Source: Acidobacteriota bacterium (lineage in GTDB: Bacteria; Acidobacteriota; Terriglobia; Bryobacterales; JACQDG01). Taken from it: DNA of 11,865 nucleotides. Of this stretch, positions 6,683 to 11,865 are shown piece after piece. Each line of letters starts with the position of its first letter. Position 1 is the stretch's first letter. The notes beneath the pieces were generated by a model. It did not search any database and had not been told where the DNA came from. It worked only from the letters and a program-made list of their open reading frames with translations. Both the position numbers and the translations under genes were made by a program. The DNA lies in the NCBI GenBank assembly GCA_016201185.1, contig JACQDG010000319.1, forward strand, positions 1-11,865, written 5' to 3'.

Positions 6683-6712
6683 CTGGCGGACTGGCTGGAG
6701 CGGGAGTATGAT
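6683..6712 (+). promoter_or_regulatory. Candidate promoter for korAB
   Basis: TATGAT at 6707-6712 is a good -10 hexamer; CTGGCG at 6683-6688 with 18-base spacing is only a weak -35 (three of six). It lies 37 bases before the GTG of korA. The -10 is plausible; the pairing is uncertain. Confidence 0.3.
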
Positions 6713-6748
6713 AACAATAAGAGATTCGACCTCAGAGGGGAGGACTTC

Positions 6749-8542
6749 GTGAAACAGACCTTTGCGGTCTCTATTGGGGGAGCCGCCGGCCAGGGTGTCG
6801 CAACGCCGGGTGACGTCTTTGCAAAAATCCTCACCCGCCGGGGCCTGCACGTCAACGCCTACAACGCTTACCAATCGATCATTCGCGGCGGCCACACCTT
6901 TTTAACGATCCGCACCGGTCCCGAGAAGGTGACCAACATGGGGGACCGGATCGACCTGCTCATCCCTCTGAACCAGGACACGATGAACCGCCACCTGGGG
7001 CTTCTCGGTTCGGGGGCCGCGGTCATTTACAATGCGGACACGATCCAGCCGGGCATTCCGGCTGACGGTGTGCAGCTTTGCCCGCTGCCCGTTTCTCAAC
7101 TGGCCGACATCACTCGCAACAAAGTGGCGCAGAACACGCTTGCCATGGGCGCCGGCCTCAATTTGATGGGCGTTGGCTTCCAGCCGCTGGAAGAGGTCTT
7201 GACCGAGCAGTTCAAGAAGAAGGGCGAGGCCGTGGTAAACGAAAACGTGGCCGTGGCGCGGGCCGGCTACGAATTCGCGGCGGCCCACTTTAAGCCCTTC
7301 CTTAACCCGCTGCCCATGACCGACAACCGCTACGCCGTGCTCAGCGGCAACGTCGCGCTGGCCATGGGAGGCGTGGCTGCAGGCGTAAAGTTTTACTGCG
7401 CCTACCCCATGAGCCCCTCGACCGGCGTGCTGCACTGGATGGCCGCCCACGCCCGCAAGGCCGGCGTGATTGTCCGTCAGGTGGAAGATGAGATCGGGGT
7501 GATCAACATGGCCATCGGCGCTGCTCATGCCGGGTGCCGCGCCATGTGCGCCACCTCCGGCGGCGGCTTCGCGCTCATGAGCGAGGGTCTCGGCATGTCG
7601 GCCATGATCGAGACTCCGGTGGTGGTGATCAATTGCCAGAGAGCCGGGCCTTCGACCGGCGTCCCCACCAAGACCGAGCAAGGCGACCTCTGGCAGATGC
7701 TGGGCGCCGCCTTCGGCGATTATCCGCGCGTCATCGCCGCGCCTACTGACATCGCCGATTGCTTCAAGATTATCCCAGAGATCTTCAATATTGCCGATCG
7801 CTTCCAGTGCCCCGGTCTGGTGCTGTGCGACCTGCTGCTGTCAGAGGGCAGGCTCAGCGTCGATCCAAAGGATCTGGACTTCAACGTTCCGATCGATCGT
7901 GGCGAGCTGATCACCGCGGCCGGCGGGCCGCCCTCCGGGCCGGATCGGGACGGGATCTACAAGCGCTATCTCATCACGGAAAGCGGGGTCTCGCCGCGCG
8001 CCATTCCGGGTGTCCCCGGCCACGTTCACACCGCGGCTACCGACGAGCACGACGAAAACGGCGTGCTCCTCAGCGACGAGTACACTAATCCCGCTAAACG
8101 CCGCGCCATGATGGAAAAGCGCATGCGCAAGGTAGCCGGCATCGAGGCCGCGGTGAAGCCGCCGGAATTGATCGGTCCCCGCAACGCCGACGTCACCTTG
8201 ATCGGCTGGGGTTCAACCAAAGGCGTGATCCAGGAGGCCTGCGAAATACTGCACGAGCAGGGTATCTCAGCCAACCAATTGCCCGTCCGGTGGCTGGTTC
8301 CTCTAAAAGGCGACGCCATCCTCGACATTTTGAAGGGCTGCCAGCATACCATCATCGTCGAGAACAACTACAGCGGCCAGTTCGCACGCTATCTGCGCAG
8401 CGAGACCAGCTATGTGCCGGACGGCTACATCCGCAAGTACGACGGCGAGCCGTTCATGCCGCATCACATCGCGGAGGCAGTGAAAGAACAACTAGCCGGA
8501 AAGACCAATCTTTCCGTCCCCAGGCACGAAATCATGGTGTGA
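6749..8542 (+). CDS. korA: 2-oxoacid:acceptor oxidoreductase, fused gamma-alpha subunit (KorA)
   Basis: A 597-residue protein starting at GTG 6749, with GGGGAGG at 6737-6743 and a five-base spacer. Residues 1-185 are the gamma domain (GGAAGQGV at 10-17; NAYQSIIRGGHTFLTIR). Residues ~195-370 are the alpha pyrimidine-binding domain: YPMSPST at 219-225 in the place of the YPITPST substrate motif, RQVEDEIGVINMAIGAAHAG, and CATSGGGFALMSEGLGM. A long insert (~390-465) leads to the C-terminal domain (LIGWGSTKGVIQEA; IIVENNYSGQFARYLRSE). With the beta subunit it catalyses CoA-dependent oxidative decarboxylation of a 2-oxoacid, probably 2-oxoglutarate, passing electrons to ferredoxin; it could run in reverse. 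The length and the fused gamma-alpha form match two-subunit KorAB enzymes. The ribosome binding site of korB overlaps its stop. Substrate is inferred, not shown. Confidence 0.95.
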   Translation: MKQTFAVSIGGAAGQGVATPGDVFAKILTRRGLHVNAYNAYQSIIRGGHTFLTIRTGPEKVTNMGDRIDLLIPLNQDTMNRHLGLLGSGAAVIYNADTIQPGIPADGVQLCPLPVSQLADITRNKVAQNTLAMGAGLNLMGVGFQPLEEVLTEQFKKKGEAVVNENVAVARAGYEFAAAHFKPFLNPLPMTDNRYAVLSGNVALAMGGVAAGVKFYCAYPMSPSTGVLHWMAAHARKAGVIVRQVEDEIGVINMAIGAAHAGCRAMCATSGGGFALMSEGLGMSAMIETPVVVINCQRAGPSTGVPTKTEQGDLWQMLGAAFGDYPRVIAAPTDIADCFKIIPEIFNIADRFQCPGLVLCDLLLSEGRLSVDPKDLDFNVPIDRGELITAAGGPPSGPDRDGIYKRYLITESGVSPRAIPGVPGHVHTAATDEHDENGVLLSDEYTNPAKRRAMMEKRMRKVAGIEAAVKPPELIGPRNADVTLIGWGSTKGVIQEACEILHEQGISANQLPVRWLVPLKGDAILDILKGCQHTIIVENNYSGQFARYLRSETSYVPDGYIRKYDGEPFMPHHIAEAVKEQLAGKTNLSVPRHEIMV

Positions 8543-8553
8543 GGAGATAAGAC

Positions 8554-9453
8554 ATGGCCACCACCGCAGAGGTTTCCAGGCCACTGACATTGGCTGATCT
8601 AAAGGGCAAGGTCGATCCCGACTGGTGTCCGGGCTGCGGGGACTTCGGAGTTCTGGCGGCGCTCCAGAAGGCCCTGGTCGAACTGCAGATCCCACAGCAC
8701 AATGTCGTCACCATCAGCGGGATCGGCTGCTCTTCCAACCTGCCCGGATACATCAACACTTACGGCATGCACACCCTGCACGGTCGGACCCTGGCCGTAG
8801 CCACGGGCGTCAAGCTCGCCAACCACGACCTCACCGTCGTGGTGACCGGCGGCGACGGCGACGGCTTCGGCATCGGGGGCAATCACTTCATCCACACCAT
8901 GCGCCGCAACGTGGATTTGCTCTATATCGTCATGGATAACCAAATCTACGGCCTGACCACGGGACAAACCTCTCCCACCAGCCAGCTGGGCATGAAGACC
9001 AAGAGCATGCCCTTCGGCAATATCGAGGCGCCGCTCAATCCCATCGCGCTGGCCCTCGCCGCCGGCGCCACTTTCGTCGCCCGGGGTTTCAGCGGCGAGC
9101 AGAAGCACCTGACCGAGCTGATCAAAGAGGGCATCCAACACAAAGGGTTTTCCTTCCTGGACGCCTTCAGCCCCTGTGTTACCTATAACCACGACAACAC
9201 TTATCAGTGGTTCCGGCCGCGTGTGAAAAAGCTGGAAGACGAGCCTGCTTACGATTCCGCCAACTGGTACGCCGCGATGGAAAAGGCCCAGCTCTGGGGC
9301 GAGGAGATCCCCATCGGAAAATTCTTTGAAAGGACCGATATTCCTTCACTCCATGGAGCCGAGCCGGTCCTCGCACAGGGAGGTCCCCTCGCTCACCGCA
9401 GCCTGCGGCTGCCCGCTGAAATGAGCCGGGGATTCGCGGAAGAGCTGCTGTAG
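8554..9453 (+). CDS. korB: 2-oxoacid:acceptor oxidoreductase, beta subunit (KorB)
   Basis: A 299-residue protein beginning 11 bases after korA, with GAGGAG (8541-8546) overlapping korA's TGA. It carries the thiamine diphosphate/Mg site GDGDGFGIGGNHFIH (100-114) and YIVMDNQIYGLTTGQTSPTS (124-143). Four cysteines, C25 and C28 (WCPGCGDFG), C59 (GIGCSS) and C208 (SPCVTYN), sit where the [4Fe-4S] ligands lie in the Sulfolobus 2-oxoacid:ferredoxin oxidoreductase beta subunit. One cluster per dimer unit is therefore expected and no separate ferredoxin-like delta subunit is needed. The C-terminal ~75 residues close the domain. Product and complex are well supported; the physiological acceptor (ferredoxin or a quinone-linked carrier) is unknown. 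Confidence 0.95.
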   Translation: MATTAEVSRPLTLADLKGKVDPDWCPGCGDFGVLAALQKALVELQIPQHNVVTISGIGCSSNLPGYINTYGMHTLHGRTLAVATGVKLANHDLTVVVTGGDGDGFGIGGNHFIHTMRRNVDLLYIVMDNQIYGLTTGQTSPTSQLGMKTKSMPFGNIEAPLNPIALALAAGATFVARGFSGEQKHLTELIKEGIQHKGFSFLDAFSPCVTYNHDNTYQWFRPRVKKLEDEPAYDSANWYAAMEKAQLWGEEIPIGKFFERTDIPSLHGAEPVLAQGGPLAHRSLRLPAEMSRGFAEELL

Positions 9454-9539
9454 ATTTTGGCGTCCAGGTGTTCCTGGGCCTGAGACGTAACATCCCCAAC
9501 GGCTGGGACGGCGCGGAGCCCACGGAGAACGAAGGGCCA

Positions 9540-11381
9540 GTGATCCTGTTCTCTCGAGAAGTCTGTGGGAACCCGGAAGCGGCGCTAGAGCGCGAGTGGC
9601 TGGAGACGAACGGGCTGGGCGGATTTTCTTCCTCCACCATCATCGGACTCAACACCCGCCGCTATCACGGATTGCTGACTGCCGCGACGAAACCGCCGGT
9701 CGGCCGGTTTGTCCTGCTCTCAAAATTGGAAGAAACCCTGGTAGTCGAGGGGCAGCGCTTTGATCTGTCGGCCAACCGCTACCCGGGCGTGGTCCACCCG
9801 CAGGGCTATCAGTATCAAACGGGATTCCGGCTCGATCCTTTTCCCGTGTTCACCTACAAGGTCGGCGGAATCGAGATCGAGAAATCAGTTTTCATGGTTT
9901 ACGGAGAAAACACCACGGTAGTTCAGTACGAGATACATGGATTGGCGCCAAACTGCTTGCTCGAGGTGCGCCCGCTTATCGCGTTTCGCGATTATCACAG
10001 CACGACGCACGCGAACGGAGCGCTGAACCGCGAGGTGGAAAGGGAGTCGGGCCTAGCAACGATCGCGCCCTATCAGGGGTTGCCCGCTCTGCACTTCGCC
10101 CATGACGCCGATGAGGTGGACCCCGTCGGCGTCTGGTACCGGAACCTTGAATATGACATCGAACGCGAGCGCGGGCTCGACTATCAGGAAGACCTGTTCA
10201 ACCCGCTGGTCTTGACGTTCAACCTGAATCATCGCCGCAGCGCAGCCGTGATCGCATCTACGGAAAAGCGCGACATCCGAAGCGTGGCTGGCATGCGCCG
10301 GGCGGAAGTCGAGCGCCGTACGGCAGTACTTCAGGCCTCTCCCTGCGACGATCCACTGGTCCGCGCGCTCGTCGCCGCGGCCGATCAATTCATCGTCGCG
10401 CGAGGAGACCAAAAGACGATCATCGCCGGCTACCACTGGTTCAGTGACTGGGGCCGCGACACGATGATCGCGCTGCCCGGACTGACGCTCCTCACCGGGG
10501 GCGCAGAAGTGGCCAAGAGCATCCTGCTGGCCTTCGCTGCTCACGTGGACCGCGGCATGCTCCCCAACCGTTTCCCGGACGCCGGTGAAGAGCCGGAGTA
10601 CAACACGGTTGACGCCACCCTGTGGTTCTTTGAAGCCGTGCGGGCCCTCTTGAAGTATACGGACGACTATGGCTTTGTTCGGACCCATCTTTACGAGGTT
10701 CTCGTCGGCATCATCGAGTGGCACGTTCGGGGCGCCCGTTACGGGATCCGCGTGGATGAAGACGGCCTGCTGGCCTCAGGCGAGCCCGGCGTACAACTGA
10801 CGTGGATGGACGCCAAGGTCGGTGATTGGGTCGTTACGCCGCGGCATGGCAAGGCCGTGGAGATCCAGGCGCTCTGGTACAACGCCGTTCGGATCATGGA
10901 GGGATTGGCCCGGCGGTTTGACGACGAGGCAGGTCGGGAGCGATATGTCTGTTTGGGCACGCTGGCGAAGGCGAGCTTTAACCGAAAATTTTGGAACGAG
11001 GCGGCCGGATGCCTGTATGACGTCGTGAACGGAGAGGCCCGCGACGCCTCGATCCGGCCTAACCAGATCTTCGCCGTCAGCCTCCCCTACACCATGCTTC
11101 CTCTCGAAAAGACCCGGAGAGTCGTAGAGGTGGTCGAGCGCGAACTGCTGACGCCGTACGGGCTGAGAAGCCTTGCACCCGGCGATCCGCAATATCGCGG
11201 CCGTTACGAAGGCGACCCATGGAGCCGGGACAGCGCCTACCACCAGGGTACAGTCTGGGCGTGGCTGATGGGCCCGTTTATTACCGCCTATGCAAAGGTC
11301 AACCGCCGTTCGCAGGCTGCCCGCAGGCGCGCCGCAGATTGGTTGGCTGCTTTCCACGGGCACTTGAGTGGCGGCGGATAG
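9540..11381 (+). CDS. Glycogen debranching enzyme (amylo-alpha-1,6-glucosidase type), C-terminally shortened
   Basis: The frame opens at a GTG at 9468, but the family normally begins near VILFSREVCGNPEAALEREW, so I place the start at GTG 9540 (GAAGGG at 9531-9536). This gives 613 residues. The N-terminal half is the bacterial GDE N domain (EWLETNGLGGFSSSTIIGLN, NTRRYHGLL, FRLDPFPVFTYKV). The C-terminal half is an alpha/alpha-barrel GDE_C domain: WFSDWGRDTMIALPG at ~301-314, NTVDATLWFFEA, TWMDAKVGDWVVTPRHG at ~421-437, RPNQIFAVSLPY, and YHQGTVWAWLMGPFITAY. It hydrolyses alpha-1,6 branch stubs in glycogen or similar alpha-glucan. Homologues continue after the final helix (here DWLAAFHGHL) with about 50 more residues containing an EIFDGD-type motif and a GCIAQAWSVAE-type helix. 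Here the frame stops after SGGG, where a different gene begins. The enzyme is therefore probably non-functional or unstable unless the join is an artefact. It lies on the same strand 86 bases after korB. Confidence 0.9.
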   Translation: MILFSREVCGNPEAALEREWLETNGLGGFSSSTIIGLNTRRYHGLLTAATKPPVGRFVLLSKLEETLVVEGQRFDLSANRYPGVVHPQGYQYQTGFRLDPFPVFTYKVGGIEIEKSVFMVYGENTTVVQYEIHGLAPNCLLEVRPLIAFRDYHSTTHANGALNREVERESGLATIAPYQGLPALHFAHDADEVDPVGVWYRNLEYDIERERGLDYQEDLFNPLVLTFNLNHRRSAAVIASTEKRDIRSVAGMRRAEVERRTAVLQASPCDDPLVRALVAAADQFIVARGDQKTIIAGYHWFSDWGRDTMIALPGLTLLTGGAEVAKSILLAFAAHVDRGMLPNRFPDAGEEPEYNTVDATLWFFEAVRALLKYTDDYGFVRTHLYEVLVGIIEWHVRGARYGIRVDEDGLLASGEPGVQLTWMDAKVGDWVVTPRHGKAVEIQALWYNAVRIMEGLARRFDDEAGRERYVCLGTLAKASFNRKFWNEAAGCLYDVVNGEARDASIRPNQIFAVSLPYTMLPLEKTRRVVEVVERELLTPYGLRSLAPGDPQYRGRYEGDPWSRDSAYHQGTVWAWLMGPFITAYAKVNRRSQAARRRAADWLAAFHGHLSGGG

Positions 11382-11616
11382 CGTTACCGGCTGGGTCAGT
11401 GACGCGAATTGCCACAAGGCGGGCGCCGATCACAAAGCCTGCGCGCAGAAGTGCGCCGCCAAGGGCGCCGCGCTGGTGATCGTCAGCGACGACGGCAAGG
11501 TCACCAAAATCCACAATGCCGACGCCGTGAAGGACCATATCGGCGACAAAGTGACGGCGATGGGCAAGGTGGACGGCGACTCGATCCACATCGATTCCGT
11601 CAAAGCAGAAAGCTAG
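11368..11616 (+). CDS. Small secreted-type protein missing its signal peptide (5'-truncated)
   Basis: GTG 11368 to TAG 11614-11616, 82 residues: AADSVTGWVSDANCHKAG, ADHKACAQKCAAKGAALVIVSDDGKV, then NADAVKDHIGDKVTAMGKVDGDSIHIDSV. This resembles a family of small periplasmic proteins that I associate with Acidobacteriota. In those a signal peptide ending ..AADxxxTGWVSDxxC is followed by a C...C...C pattern and a compact OB-like beta domain (KVTVxGxxxGDxIxVxSV). Their function is not known to me. Here the sequence upstream of GTG is the debranching enzyme frame, with TGA immediately before, so the whole leader is missing. It overlaps the last 14 bases of that gene. It lacks a signal peptide and has no good ribosome binding site, so it is likely a remnant. 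A strong terminator follows 12 bases after the stop. Confidence 0.6.
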   Translation: MAADSVTGWVSDANCHKAGADHKACAQKCAAKGAALVIVSDDGKVTKIHNADAVKDHIGDKVTAMGKVDGDSIHIDSVKAES

Positions 11617-11628
11617 CTTGTAAACTCA

Positions 11629-11652
11629 AGGCCCCGGGAAGTTCCGGGGCCT
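11629..11652 (+). terminator. GC-rich hairpin terminator
   Basis: AGGCCCCGG (11629-11637) and CCGGGGCCT (11644-11652) form a perfect nine-base stem around the loop GAAGTT, starting 12 bases after the stop of the small gene. The following CTCCCTTCTC is pyrimidine-rich rather than a pure T run, so it is a good but not ideal rho-independent terminator. Confidence 0.7.
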
Positions 11653-11701
11653 CTCCCTTCTCGAGGAACTTTCTCCACAAAGGTAGACGTGTAGGCAGTA
11701 G

Positions 11702-11724
11702 GCCGCAGGGAGAGACACTGCGGC
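11702..11724. repeat. 7-bp hairpin in the right-hand intergenic region
   Basis: GCCGCAG (11702-11708) and CTGCGGC (11718-11724) form a perfect stem with a nine-base loop. With the hairpins at 11629-11652 and 11766-11792 it makes three stems in 165 bases. The rest of 11653-11865 shows no gene on either strand. Confidence 0.35.
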
Positions 11725-11765
11725 GGCGGCAGGGGCGGAGTGCAATTGGAAATGCTCCGAGCCGA

Positions 11766-11792
11766 CTGTTGGAGGATACGTGCCTCCAACAG
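11766..11792. repeat. Perfect 10-bp hairpin downstream of the terminator
   Basis: CTGTTGGAGG (11766-11775) pairs fully with CCTCCAACAG (11783-11792) across the loop ATACGTG. No T run follows on the plus strand and no nearby gene is visible on either strand. It could be a second terminator for a gene beyond the right edge, or a repetitive extragenic palindrome. Confidence 0.5.
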
Positions 11793-11865
11793 CCGGGGTG
11801 CGCGGACCTTACTGGGCGACGTTATCGGCCGGCTAGCGGGAAGAGTGAATCGGCGTCGGGTTCAG

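Noticed and set aside
6640..6711. Short frame starting MNGEGYPRGRPLIGPGG as a korAB leader peptide
   Set aside because: No ribosome binding site, no run of regulatory codons and no attenuator hairpin follow it.
6902..7681. Minus-strand open frame of 259 codons antisense to korA
   Set aside because: The histidine/glycine-rich translation is typical of antisense to a GC-rich gene, and korA is certain here.

Overview
The window is GC-rich bacterial DNA. The gene families fit an Acidobacteriota-like soil or subsurface bacterium: a two-subunit 2-oxoacid:acceptor oxidoreductase, a bacterial-type glycogen debranching enzyme, a Tat-exported glycoside-hydrolase-like protein, a sensor with a DUF4118 domain, and a small cysteine-containing secreted protein of a type I associate with that phylum. 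The taxonomic call is inference. There is no rRNA, tRNA or CRISPR array, and no complete mobile element.

Layout. 1-1264 (minus) is the N-terminal 421 codons of a secreted right-handed beta-helix protein that runs off the left edge; it has no stop inside the window and is easily missed. Divergent from it, 1492-3729 (plus) encodes a Tat-signal protein with a glycoside-hydrolase-like barrel followed by a beta-galactosidase trimerisation-like domain. Six bases later comes a sugar-type substrate-binding lipoprotein gene that is intact for only 88 codons. At about 3996-4001 its sequence meets, tail to tail, the broken end of a minus-strand DUF4118 sensor gene, which also carries a frameshift near its N-terminus. 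4337-4733 holds no convincing gene. 4734-5699 encodes a two-TM sensor ending exactly after its HAMP domain. 5700-6300 is a low-density stretch with two small genes that I had to read out by hand (a 45-codon minus-strand ORF and a 36-codon single-TM protein) and a striking TTCGAA repeat/palindrome. 6295-6570 (minus) is a two-TM 91-residue protein.

6749-9453 is the metabolic core: korA and korB, 11 bases apart, encoding a 2-oxoacid:acceptor oxidoreductase that makes or uses acyl-CoA with a low-potential electron carrier. The glycogen debranching enzyme gene follows on the same strand at about 9540-11381, but lacks the last ~50 residues expected of the family. Its end is fused at about 11365-11372 to a small secreted-protein gene (11368-11616) that lacks its signal peptide. 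A strong hairpin terminator and further hairpins close the window.

The left part looks like a polysaccharide-utilisation region (beta-helix protein, glycoside hydrolase, sugar-binding lipoprotein); the right part is central carbon and glycogen metabolism. The most notable feature is that two gene-gene junctions in 12 kb each join two truncated genes. That means either recent deletions or rearrangements in the genome, or chimeric joins in the assembly; sequence alone cannot decide. I did not find a convincing new multi-gene system.
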